Assembly: GCA_018056405.1 (NCBI GenBank)
Contig: JAGPFT010000053.1
Span: 1-10,925, forward strand
DNA from: Anaerolineae bacterium
Lineage (GTDB): Bacteria > Chloroflexota > Anaerolineae > Aggregatilineales > Aggregatilineaceae
DNA: 10,925 nt
Direction: 5' to 3'
A model generated the notes under the pieces. That model worked only from the letters and a program-made list of their open reading frames with translations, made no database searches and was not told the DNA's origin. This document shows positions 1-6,636 of the stretch, one piece after another. Position 1 is the first letter of the stretch, and every line of letters starts with the position of its first letter. Position numbers and translations under genes: made by a program.

Positions 1-157
1 GTGCGGTTGTGGTTCTAAGCCTCACCCCCGCCCGGCGCTGACGCGCCTCGCCGCCCCCTCTCCGCGGCGTGGAGAGGAGGCAAGCCGAGCTTAGCGAGGC
101 TGGGGGTGAGGCTACTACCAGCGTCACACGTATCACTGACAACCTTTGCACATACCC
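1..157. mobile_element. MITE-like element, copy A, cut by the window edge
   Basis: The right terminal inverted repeat is seen at 136-157 (CTGACAACCTTTGCACATAC plus CC). It is the reverse complement of the left end of the complete copy at 9416-9437, apart from a few mismatches. The internal cloverleaf core spans 19-112. The opposite end (GGTGCGTGCAAAACCTGTCAG type) should lie about 25 bases outside the window, judging from the spacing in the complete copy. No coding capacity is seen. The element ends about 98 bases before the start codon of the DsbA-like gene. An open frame runs from 69 through the element into that gene and would add a false 62-residue N-terminal extension. Confidence 0.65.
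19..112 (+). repeat. Cloverleaf palindromic repeat core, copy A
   Basis: Outer arms GCCTCACCCCC (19-29) and GGGGGTGAGGC (102-112) are exact complements. Inside them are a side hairpin GGCGC-TGAC-GCGCC (34-47), a central stem CCCCCTCTCC (54-63) with GGAGAGGAGG (71-80, one mismatch), and a second side arm AGCC...GGCT near 83-101. The same four-arm arrangement recurs at 1371-1465, 6486-6577 and 9461-9553. Confidence 0.8.
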
Positions 158-171
158 TGCCTCGCCGGAGC

Positions 172-199
172 TTGACACCCCCTGCCAATGCGGTAGAGT
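172..199 (+). promoter_or_regulatory. Possible promoter of the DsbA-like gene
   Basis: A perfect -35 box TTGACA lies at 172-177. A weak -10 candidate TAGAGT lies at 194-199, 16 bases downstream. This would start transcription near 206 and leave a leader of about 50 bases before the ATG at 255. It lies just outside the end of MITE copy A. The -10 match is only 4 of 6, so this is tentative. Confidence 0.35.
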
Positions 200-254
200 T
201 GTGGCGTTTGTGATAACTGTCTCAAGTCGCTCAAGTGATGAGAGAGGATCTGTC

Positions 255-1151
255 ATGCCGGGCCGCACCGAACATTCCACTCACGTACGCTCTGGCCTCC
301 CCTGGAAAACGCGCGCCGTCTACGAGGTGGGCAAGACGCGCCGCCGGCGCGAAGTACAGTTACGCAGTCAGACCAACGTCCTGCTGATGACGGTGCTCGT
401 CTCAGTGGTCGCTGTGGGGCTGTTCATCTTCTTCAACTGGCAGGGAGCGGCAGGCGAATCCAGGGCGGTAAGCTGCGCGGATTACCCAGAGTACTGCGTG
501 CCTTTCGTAGGGGGTCTCGAAGGCGATGCCCATCTCGCAGGGGCCGAGGCTCCTGACGCGCGGACGCTCGATGAGGAATCGCATGGGGCTGAGGGTGTGG
601 TGCGGGGCTTTACAGAAGATGAGATGCCTTTCATCGGCGACCCAGACGCGCCGATCCACTTCCGCGTGGTGTTTGACTTCTCTTGCAGCCACTGCAACTC
701 ATACCATACGGTTGATCTGCACGAGTTCGTCAAAGACTTTGTGCTGCCCGGTCAAGCGACTCTGAGCGTCGCCATCGTCAGCGGTGTGGGCGGTGAGTAT
801 TCGCTTACTGCGGCGCAGGCCGCGCTGTGCGCCGGCGAGCAGGGTGCTTTTTGGGAGATGAGCGATGAGCTGTTCCGCCTCTCGCGTACTATGGGCGCTC
901 AGAATGCTTACAGCCTCTCTACGGTTGAGCAGTCGGCCCAAGATATGGGGCTTGACGCAACGGCACTGACTGCTTGCATTCTCTCCAGGCGCTACAATGC
1001 GCTCCTCAACGCGCAGCAACTCTTCGCCACCGACAACGGTGTCCTCGCCACGCCGACCGTGCTGGTCAGCTACGGCGACTCCAACGTCTGGACGATAGTG
1101 CGCCGCGACTATGAGACGCTCAAGCAGCTTACCGAGGCTGCGCAGCGGTAG
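255..1151 (+). CDS. Membrane-anchored DsbA-family thiol:disulfide oxidoreductase (thioredoxin fold)
   Basis: The product is a 298-residue protein likely to form or exchange disulfides in extracytoplasmic proteins. Residues 1-40 are basic and cytoplasmic, and residues 41-62 are one hydrophobic membrane segment (starting NVLLMTVLVS), so the rest is predicted to be outside the cell. A linker of about 60 residues precedes the thioredoxin-like domain. That domain has the active site FSCSHC (Cys144, Cys147) after the usual VVFDF strand, a helical insertion around 180-255, and the cis-proline loop ATPTV at 265-269. This order matches the Thioredoxin_4/DsbA family. Extra cysteines at 74, 81, 192 and 241 might pair with each other. 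The ATG at 255 is chosen because GAGAGAGG lies 8 bases upstream; an in-frame start at 69 would translate the repeat element. The gene stands alone, convergent with the next gene. A VKOR- or DsbD-like partner would be expected elsewhere; none is in this window. Confidence 0.85.
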   Translation: MPGRTEHSTHVRSGLPWKTRAVYEVGKTRRRREVQLRSQTNVLLMTVLVSVVAVGLFIFFNWQGAAGESRAVSCADYPEYCVPFVGGLEGDAHLAGAEAPDARTLDEESHGAEGVVRGFTEDEMPFIGDPDAPIHFRVVFDFSCSHCNSYHTVDLHEFVKDFVLPGQATLSVAIVSGVGGEYSLTAAQAALCAGEQGAFWEMSDELFRLSRTMGAQNAYSLSTVEQSAQDMGLDATALTACILSRRYNALLNAQQLFATDNGVLATPTVLVSYGDSNVWTIVRRDYETLKQLTEAAQR

Positions 1152-1370
1152 AGGGGCTGCTCTGCTGTGCCCGTCGGGGCGTAGCGATAAGCCCCGGCCC
1201 CAGCCTCGCTGTGCTTGGCTTGTCTTCTCTCCGCAGCGGAGAGGAGGGTGAAGTCAAGCAGGGGATTCAGAGGCCGTTTGAGAAGTTGCTTCCCCCCACC
1301 CGAACCCCTCCCCCACAAGGAGTTCAGGGACAGACAGCAGCGTGAGAAGCATTGAGAGGGCGACCGATCA

Positions 1371-1465
1371 ACCTCACCCCCCAGCCTCGCTACGCCCGGC
1401 TCTTCCCCCTCTCCGTTGACGGAGAGGGGGAGGCGAGGCGCGTCAGCGCCGAGCGGGGGTGAGGT
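1371..1465 (-). repeat. Cloverleaf palindromic repeat core, copy C
   Basis: Outer arms ACCTCACCCCC (1371-1381) and GGGGGTGAGGT (1455-1465) are exact complements. The central stem is CCCCCTCTCCG with CGGAGAGGGGG around a TTGA loop (about 1415-1440). The side arms appear in the opposite order to copy A: AGCC...GGCT comes first and GGCGC-GTCA-GCGCC second. The copy is therefore inverted relative to copies A and F. Confidence 0.8.
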
Positions 1466-1509
1466 CAAGTGAAGAGCCACCCCAGACTATCAGCCGATCT
1501 CAACGCCTA

Positions 1510-1600
1510 TCCGCCCCTCAACCCGCAAGGAGGGAGGGGCCTGGAGTGCGCGCTTTTCTCCCTTCCCTCCTCGTGGGGGAAGGACCTGGGGATGGGGAGC
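1510..1600. repeat. Two-hairpin C/G-rich repeat, variant subfamily
   Basis: A CCCCTC...GAGGGGC-type hairpin is followed by a CCCTTCCCTCC...GGGGGAAGG hairpin, within outer CCCCTCAACCC and GGGGATGGGG-like flanks. This layout resembles 10826-10914 more than the cloverleaf copies. No function can be assigned from sequence. Confidence 0.5.
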
Positions 1601-1690
1601 AAACGCCGGTGCGGGACTTCTCAGACGGCCTCTCAAGGGGGTAAAGCGTGCAGGCACAGATGGCGAATGCGCTCAACTCCGCCGACAAGA

Positions 1691-1716
1691 AAGCCCCCTC
1701 TGCTGGGAGGGGGCTT
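1691..1716 (-). terminator. Rho-independent terminator of the DUF4397/SH3 gene
   Basis: AAGCCCCCTC (1691-1700) and GAGGGGGCTT (1707-1716) form a perfect 10-bp stem with a 6-base loop. On the minus strand the stem is followed by TTTCTTGT, a fair T-tract. It lies about 30 bases past the stop codon at 1746, where a terminator for that gene is expected. Confidence 0.8.
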
Positions 1717-1745
1717 CGCGTTATTCTGCTGAGAGCGCCTGGCGT

Positions 1746-4400
1746 TCAACCGCTCATGGCGTCTTCTTCGCCGGTGAGAATGGGCAGGTTGCGCACGTCA
1801 TATGGCTGTCCGGCGCGGGTGATGATCAGGTATTGCGTTGCCACCCAGCCGTTCAGGTCGCCAGTCGGTGAGCTATACGTCACCTGCACCCAGGTGCCGT
1901 CGCCGTTGCGCCCATTGATGACCATGCTATCTCCACTGGGGATGCCCACCACGACGCGCCCATCAGCCGTTGGCTGATCGCGCAAGTTGAGGTTGGCCCC
2001 AGGATTCAGGTTCACGCTGCCGATCACGTCCTGCATTTCTGCGGGGATCACAGGAGCGATGCCCGGCGCTTCGTAGTAGCCCGCTTCCTCTACGTCCACC
2101 ACCGCCAGATCGGTGATGGCAAACGAACGGCCCAGCCTGGACAGGGTGACATACTGCGCCGAGACCCAACCAACGGTCGCGCTGCCGTCTTCCTGGCGGT
2201 AGCGCACGAACAGCCAGTTGGGATCGGTGGGCTGGCCGACCAGACCTTCGCTCGGCGCTTCGGCATAGCCAAGCGCCTCAAGCTGAGCCTGCGCGGGCAC
2301 AAGCGCCAGCGATTCGGCGTCTGTCCTGGGGTTGCGGCGAAGCTGGAGGCTGACCCCCGGCTGGAGATTGACCGTAGCGATAACCGCGTCAAAGCGCGGG
2401 GTGGGCGGAGCCACGTCGGTATTCACCGCCTCGCCCGGTTCGTTGAATGGCACCTCGGGCAGCTCCATCAACTCTTCGAGTTCATCGAGCAGCCGGCCTT
2501 TCCATTCGACGCGCAGGTACTCCGCAGACACCCAGCAGCGCAGGTAGCCGCCCGACGGCGGATCCCAGCGCACCGACAGCCATAGGTCGGCTACCTGCTC
2601 GACGACAGGCGTCGGCTCTGCTGTCGCTTCGCCGGTCTCAGGCATCAGCGGCTCGCCTGGCCGACCGAGCACAGTCAGCGTCGAGCCGCTCGGAATCAGG
2701 CCGAGCGAGCGCTTGTCCGCGCCGGGTAGCTCGCGGCAGTGCAGGTTCGCCCCAGGGTCGAGCACGACATAGGCCATCGGTCCCGGTGTCGCTGTCACCA
2801 GCGGGGCGGGAGTGGCGGGCGGCGCAGCTTCTACGGTTGGCTGTGCCTCGGCAGCCTGATCCGGCGACTGGACAAGCTCGGTGTCGGTCAGGGCAGGTGC
2901 CGCCTCCGCCGGAGTCTCCTGGACTAGCTCGCTGCCCGGCTCGGCGGCTGCCTCAGTCGGTGCGGTTTCCTGGGCAGGCTCCTCGGTTGGTTCTGGCTCA
3001 GCGGTTTGCTCTGCCTCCGCTGCGGTCTCCGCCAGCGCAACGGTGACAGCGGGCGCGGGCTTGGGCAGGCTGTCTACGGTGACGTTCACTTCGGTGCCGG
3101 CCACGCGCGCATCAAACGGCACGCCTGCTGCGCCGCCGCCGAAGACGAGCACGGAGTAGTACATACCCCCGTTGTATGTCTCGGCGGGTACCACCAGGTC
3201 TACTGGCGATTCGACGCCGGCGATGCTGACCATGATCATGAACTCGCCTGCTGGTACGTTGACCGTCGCGCCTTGCGCCCCAAAGTCCAGCGCCGACACG
3301 AGCGCCGTGCCGGATTCGTCGGCGAGGGACGCGCTGACCGTCGCACCCAGCACGCCGTTGATCACGGCCAGGCGCGCCGACCCCGGCTGGATGTCCGCCA
3401 CGTTGTCGGGGAAGACGCGCAAGGCCAGCGTCCCGTCGCCAAGCTCGCCGACCGCAGCAACCGTCAGAGCAGGAGCCGCCGGGTCAAGGGTCACGTCCGC
3501 CGAGAGCAGCGGCGCGTCCGCCACCGGGCTGCCTGCCGGGCGCAGCGCCAGCGTGGTACTGCCAGCGGGCAGGGGGATGTGCCCGGTCATCTCGCCCAGG
3601 GCCAGCGCGGGGACGATCAGTGTCTCGCCTGCGTACACGTCAACCGCTGGAGCGTCCGGGCTGGCATGGGCCACGCGCACGCGCACGGAGTTCTCATCGC
3701 CATTAACCGGCGTCGTCAGCACCAGCGCCGAGGGCGCTACATCGCCTTCGAGCGTGCCGAGCGCCACGAAGGTGTAGAGCGTGCCGCTGACCAGCGCCAC
3801 ATTGCCGAGGGTGACAATGGCGCTCTCGACTGCGCCGCCGGCGGGCACCATGACCAGGCTTTGCAGCCCGGCCCCGATGTTGACCGTGCCGAACTGCGCG
3901 CCATAGCTTACACCTTGCAGCAGCGGCCCGCCCGCCGTTGTCAGCACGTCAAGGGGCGGGGCGTCCGCGATGACACTGATGGCCGTCAGCCGGGCCATGC
4001 CAGGGTCAATCGGGTCGAGGATGTCCTCGTAAAGTGCCGCCTCCAGCGCATCCGCCGCGCCCTGGACTACCACAGTGAAGGCCAGGCTGGGCACCAGCGG
4101 CACGGCCACTTCCAGCAGGGCCGGGGAGTCGCTGGCTGCGCCGGCGGGCCGCAGCGCGACCTGGTGCTCGGCTCCGCTTACGTTCAGGTGCGGCGTCACG
4201 TCCCCGAAGGCCAGCCCGCCGACAACCGCCGCGTCATCCAGGTAGACATCTACCGCCGGCGCTCCTGGCACGGCGTGCAGAAAGCGCACGCGCGACTGCG
4301 TACTCTGTGCCTGCGCCGTTCCACGAACCAGCGGCGCGGCCAGCGCCAGCACCATCGTGACCAGCAGCAGGCCGGTCAGAATCCAGTTTCGTCGATTCAT
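1746..4400 (-). CDS. Exported DUF4397-module protein with three C-terminal bacterial SH3 domains
   Basis: The product is an 884-residue secreted or surface protein of unknown role, probably binding cell-wall or other surface polymers. Residues 1-32 form a clear signal peptide (MNRRNWILTGLLLVTMVLAL, then a cleavable AQA region). Residues about 38-435 hold four related beta-rich modules in two pairs. The openings VRFLHAVPGAPAVDVYLDD and VRVRVAHASPDAPAVDVYAG are typical of DUF4397. About 455-542 is a Pro/Glu/Thr/Ala-rich linker. Three SH3-like domains follow (about 542-632, 672-755, 792-862), each starting NLxPGxxLxLR-like and ending GWV(S/A)xxYL. SH3 domains of this type often bind peptidoglycan; that is family knowledge. 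The ATG at 4400 has GAGGAG 10 bases upstream. An in-frame GTG at 4418 is less likely because it overlaps that site. There is no LPXTG motif or C-terminal membrane anchor. Confidence 0.85.
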   Translation of the reverse strand: MNRRNWILTGLLLVTMVLALAAPLVRGTAQAQSTQSRVRFLHAVPGAPAVDVYLDDAAVVGGLAFGDVTPHLNVSGAEHQVALRPAGAASDSPALLEVAVPLVPSLAFTVVVQGAADALEAALYEDILDPIDPGMARLTAISVIADAPPLDVLTTAGGPLLQGVSYGAQFGTVNIGAGLQSLVMVPAGGAVESAIVTLGNVALVSGTLYTFVALGTLEGDVAPSALVLTTPVNGDENSVRVRVAHASPDAPAVDVYAGETLIVPALALGEMTGHIPLPAGSTTLALRPAGSPVADAPLLSADVTLDPAAPALTVAAVGELGDGTLALRVFPDNVADIQPGSARLAVINGVLGATVSASLADESGTALVSALDFGAQGATVNVPAGEFMIMVSIAGVESPVDLVVPAETYNGGMYYSVLVFGGGAAGVPFDARVAGTEVNVTVDSLPKPAPAVTVALAETAAEAEQTAEPEPTEEPAQETAPTEAAAEPGSELVQETPAEAAPALTDTELVQSPDQAAEAQPTVEAAPPATPAPLVTATPGPMAYVVLDPGANLHCRELPGADKRSLGLIPSGSTLTVLGRPGEPLMPETGEATAEPTPVVEQVADLWLSVRWDPPSGGYLRCWVSAEYLRVEWKGRLLDELEELMELPEVPFNEPGEAVNTDVAPPTPRFDAVIATVNLQPGVSLQLRRNPRTDAESLALVPAQAQLEALGYAEAPSEGLVGQPTDPNWLFVRYRQEDGSATVGWVSAQYVTLSRLGRSFAITDLAVVDVEEAGYYEAPGIAPVIPAEMQDVIGSVNLNPGANLNLRDQPTADGRVVVGIPSGDSMVINGRNGDGTWVQVTYSSPTGDLNGWVATQYLIITRAGQPYDVRNLPILTGEEDAMSG

Positions 4401-4456
4401 AGTCTCTCTGCTCCTCACTAACGGCTCCCTGTTGGTACTGGCGTGGAGCCGCCCCC

Positions 4457-4486
4457 ATTCTAACCCGCTCCCAGTGAACTACCCAA
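4457..4486 (-). promoter_or_regulatory. Possible promoter of the DUF4397/SH3 gene
   Basis: On the minus strand TTGGGT (4486-4481) and TAGAAT (4462-4457) are separated by 18 bases. The -10 box matches 5 of 6 positions but the -35 box matches only 3 of 6. The start would lie near 4450, about 50 bases before the ATG. Confidence 0.35.
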
Positions 4487-4534
4487 CGCCGAGCCAATGG
4501 CGAGTCTACGAACAAGCTGTCAGGCTGTGGTCGG

Positions 4535-4556
4535 AGGTGCGTGCAAAACCTGTCAG
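4535..4556. repeat. Orphan MITE terminal repeat
   Basis: GGTGCGTGCAAAACCTGTCA (from 4537) repeats, in the opposite orientation, the right end of the complete element at 9575-9596. No partner end is found on either side. It sits directly against the 4557-4909 inverted-repeat element, as if that element had interrupted or replaced the body of an older MITE. Confidence 0.6.
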
Positions 4557-4909
4557 GTAGGGGTGCTGCTCTGTGTCACACGACGTAGGGTTATGCGACG
4601 AAATCCGGCCATAAGGTTTTACTCCCTGGCGGCGACGACACCTGGAACTGCCCATCACCCTTGTCTCGGCACGTGACCAGGCGGGCGCTCATGTCCGCGC
4701 CAGAAGCCGTTTGAAAGCCTCACCCCCCGGCCCCCTCTCCACGTGGTGGAGAGGGGGAGTCAGGGTGTGGTTAAGTCCCCTCTCCGCGTGTGGAGAGGGG
4801 ATGGAGGGGTGAGGTAAAGCCGCACGTCGCCCGTGTCGGGTTGGCATAACCCTACGGCGTCCCCTGTGGGTATAACCCTACAGCGGGTGACACAGAGCAG
4901 CGCCCCTAC
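4557..4909. mobile_element. Composite palindromic element with 23-bp inverted ends
   Basis: The left arm 4557-4579 (starting GTAGGGGTGCTGCTC) and the right arm 4887-4909 (ending GCAGCGCCCCTAC) are complementary at 22 of 23 positions. Just inside, GTAGGGTTAT (4585-4594) is complementary to ATAACCCTAC, which occurs twice (4846-4855 and 4872-4881). The interior holds two strong C/G hairpins within CCTCACCCC and GGGGTGAGG arms. No protein is encoded. No clear target duplication is seen, so transposition is inferred only from the termini. Confidence 0.55.
4718..4814. repeat. Two-hairpin C/G-rich repeat inside the composite element
   Basis: CCTCACCCC (4718-4726) pairs with GGGGTGAGG (4806-4814). 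Inside, CCCCCTCTCCAC (4731-4742) and GTGGAGAGGGGG (4746-4757) form a perfect 12-bp stem with a 3-base loop. CCCCTCTCC (4777-4785) and GGAGAGGGG (4792-4800) form a 9-bp stem. It has the outer arms of the cloverleaf family, but two tandem central stems replace the side arms. Confidence 0.75.
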
Positions 4910-5118
4910 GTGCCGCGCGTGGTATCCACGCTAATTCGTTAATCTGCATCAAACCCTCCCCTGCGGCGATCACCGCTCGTGCATGATCGGTAATCTGCGC
5001 CAGACCCCGAATTCGCCTGAAAAGCGAAGCGCACCCACCAGCGCACGTGCGCGTTTTGCCGGATCGCATAGAATTAAGGCAGCGGTTGAGGGACTCACAG
5101 GCGGGCAGGGGGAGAGCC
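4910..5118. other. Leader region of the 421-residue protein gene
   Basis: No gene is seen. TAGAAT at 5069-5074 is a 5-of-6 match to a -10 box about 45 bases before the start codon, but no convincing -35 box lies upstream. GGGGGAGAG at 5108-5116 is the ribosome binding site. Confidence 0.35.
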
Positions 5119-6384
5119 ATGAACCAGAGGGGAGACTACCCAGACATCCTGGGCCAGTTGAGCGGGGAGCGCCTGACGGTTGGCGATCTGCTGCAGGGCG
5201 CGCTGGGAATCTTCCCGCCCACAACAGCCCTGGATCAGACGGTCGAGGCGCTGTTCCTGCTGCAAAACATGACCAACCGGCCCCTGTCGCTGCGTCTGAT
5301 CGTCCGCACGCCCGCGCGCGATTCCACCGGCAGCCTGGCCAACTTTTTCACGCCCCGCCCGCGCCTAGCGCTGACGCTGCCCCCCGCCGAGTGTGGCCTG
5401 GTGCATATTCCTATCACGCCTCAGCTTCCTACCCGGCCCGGCGAAGGGTACCTGATCCAGGTGGCGGTGGAGGCTACCCCGCCCGACCGCTACCAGGCTG
5501 TGCGCCTGGCGGCGGGTGGCGCGCCGCCTAGCCTGCTGGCGCTCTCGCCGTTTCGCGTGGCGGTGCTGCGCGACATCCGCTTCACAGCGCGCGAAACCGC
5601 CCCCAACCAGCTTGCCGTCGCGCTGGACGTGCTGGCGGGCCGTTTCCCTCCGCGCAGCGAGATCCCACAGCCGCGCTATGAGGCGCTGTGGACGCTGCAC
5701 GATCTGCGCCAGGAAGCTCAACAGGTTGAGGCGACGGCGGCGGAGGCGCGCAAGGTGGCGCGGGCGCTGTCTCCGGCGCTGCTTTACGTCCCATTGCTGG
5801 AGCATACCAACGCCGTCTTCGGCGAGGCGGGGATGCCGCTGCATCCTGGCGAGGCGCTCTTTATCACCCGCGCGCTGATGTACGTGCTGCAAGAGGGGCT
5901 GGACCTGGAACAGGGCTTTTCGCGCGAGCAAAGCGCCTGGTTCAAGCGGCTGTGCCGGTTGCTGGTCGCCAAGCCGGAAGCCGTTCACGCCATTGACCAG
6001 CTCATCAGCCTGCTCTATACCGCTGTCGTCTACGACACGGTTCTGCTCGGTTTCCATGTGGTCGCCGGGCAGACCAACGCCGACTTCGGCGACAAGACCG
6101 AGCAGGGCGACTACACAGCGCGGTTGGTCGCCGCGCTGGAAGGCCGCACGACGCTCCGCCTGGAGCATGTCTATGTGCCGTTGGTGCTGGCGGGGGTGGC
6201 CTTGCACGGGCGCGTGATGCTGCCGGGCGAAAAGCTCTGGCAAAGCCTGGCCCAGGTGCAGCAGGCGCGCGACGGGCGCATCAAGCTGGCGGGGGCGGAG
6301 TTCGCCGAAGTGTTCGAGCTGCTCAACACGCTGATCGAGCAGGCGCGCCATCTGCTGACTAGTCTGCGCGTCCCCCGCGACTGA
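5119..6384 (+). CDS. Uncharacterised 421-residue protein, beta-rich N-terminus and helical C-terminus
   Basis: I do not recognise this protein. The ATG at 5119 follows GGGGGAGAG closely; an in-frame GTG at 5047 lacks a comparable site. No signal peptide, long membrane segment or known catalytic motif is visible. Residues about 40-150 alternate hydrophobic and polar residues with proline turns (LFLLQNMTNRPLSLRLIV, LALTLPPAECGLVHIPI), like an immunoglobulin-type beta-sandwich. Residues about 180-421 look mainly helical, with a charged, probably coiled segment at 190-216 (QEAQQVEATAAEARKVARAL). A notable stretch, GFHVVAGQTNADFGDKTEQG, lies at 311-330. Codon use and GC-rich third positions match the neighbours, which supports a native gene. 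It is transcribed alone and converges on the small SHOCT gene. It is probably cytoplasmic; no function is proposed. Confidence 0.75.
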   Translation: MNQRGDYPDILGQLSGERLTVGDLLQGALGIFPPTTALDQTVEALFLLQNMTNRPLSLRLIVRTPARDSTGSLANFFTPRPRLALTLPPAECGLVHIPITPQLPTRPGEGYLIQVAVEATPPDRYQAVRLAAGGAPPSLLALSPFRVAVLRDIRFTARETAPNQLAVALDVLAGRFPPRSEIPQPRYEALWTLHDLRQEAQQVEATAAEARKVARALSPALLYVPLLEHTNAVFGEAGMPLHPGEALFITRALMYVLQEGLDLEQGFSREQSAWFKRLCRLLVAKPEAVHAIDQLISLLYTAVVYDTVLLGFHVVAGQTNADFGDKTEQGDYTARLVAALEGRTTLRLEHVYVPLVLAGVALHGRVMLPGEKLWQSLAQVQQARDGRIKLAGAEFAEVFELLNTLIEQARHLLTSLRVPRD

Positions 6385-6636
6385 GCGGCCTGCGCATTCT
6401 CTCTCCGACCCCTTCTCCCACCAGGAGAGTTCAGGAACAGGTAGGTACTAAGGCCGGCTTGCGGCCTGGTGTGGCGCTTCACTTTACCTCACCCCCGCTC
6501 GGCGCTAACGCGCCTCGCCGCCCCCTCTCCAGCATGGAGAGGGGGCAAGCCGAGCGCAGCAAGGCTGGGGGTGAGGTCAATAAGAACCATTAAGGTAGAG
6601 GGGTACAGGGGTAAGAGGGGCTAGGTGTCGCGGTCG
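6385..6636. other. Convergent intergenic region with repeats
   Basis: No gene is seen between the two convergent stop codons. A short fragment at about 6400-6438 (CCCCTTCTCCCACCAGGAGAG, then TTCAGGAACAGG) resembles the repeat piece at 1292-1330. The complete cloverleaf copy F follows. No stem with a T-tract is seen, so the palindromes may be the only structures that could end transcription from both sides. Confidence 0.6.
6486..6577 (+). repeat. Cloverleaf palindromic repeat core, copy F
   Basis: Outer arms ACCTCACCCCC (6486-6496) and GGGGGTGAGGT (6567-6577) are exact complements. The central stem is CCCCCTCTCCA with TGGAGAGGGGG around a GCA loop (about 6520-6545). Side arms are GGCGC-TAAC-GCGCC first and AGCC...GGCT-type second, the same orientation as copy A. 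The MITE terminal repeats are absent here, so the core can occur without them. Confidence 0.8.

Larger units (their letters stand above)
1267..1636. mobile_element. Possible composite non-autonomous element with 19-bp inverted ends
   Basis: The left end TCAGAGGCCGTTTGAGAAG (1267-1285) is matched by the reverse complement of CTTCTCAGACGGCCTCTCA (1617-1635) at 17 of 19 positions. Between them lie a C-rich hairpin fragment (about 1292-1330), cloverleaf copy C (1371-1465) and a two-hairpin C/G-rich repeat (about 1510-1600). No transposase is encoded. No flanking target duplication was found, so mobility is an inference. A related fragment, GCCGTTTGAAAG, occurs near 4706 beside another repeat. Confidence 0.4.
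1152..1690. other. Gene-free stretch filled with repeat copies
   Basis: No credible gene is seen here. Just after the DsbA-like gene a GGGGC...GCCCC hairpin (about 1176-1197) and CTCTCCG-CAG-CGGAGAG (about 1230-1246) may help end transcription. The rest holds the inverted-repeat element at 1267-1636 with a complete cloverleaf copy inside. Open frames in this stretch, such as 1109-1480 on the minus strand, are translations of the repeats. Confidence 0.7.

Noticed and set aside
19..112. The cloverleaf-like repeat as a tRNA gene
   Set aside because: The arm lengths, lack of the T-loop GGTTCGA-type sequence, and occurrence in both orientations without anticodon constraint do not fit a tRNA.
1109..1480. 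123-codon minus-strand open frame
   Set aside because: It is a translation of the palindromic repeats (LGADAPRLPLSVNGEG type) and overlaps the end of the DsbA-like gene. No start signal is seen.
3006..4421. 471-codon open frame on the plus strand opposite the DUF4397/SH3 gene
   Set aside because: It is rich in Arg, His and Gln with no recognisable domain, has no ribosome binding site, and lies fully antisense to a gene with a clear signal peptide and domains. It is a by-product of GC-rich codon use.
5365..6351. 328-codon open frame on the minus strand opposite the 421-residue protein gene
   Set aside because: It is an Arg/Gln-rich shadow with no plausible start site. The plus-strand frame has the better start, composition and secondary-structure pattern.
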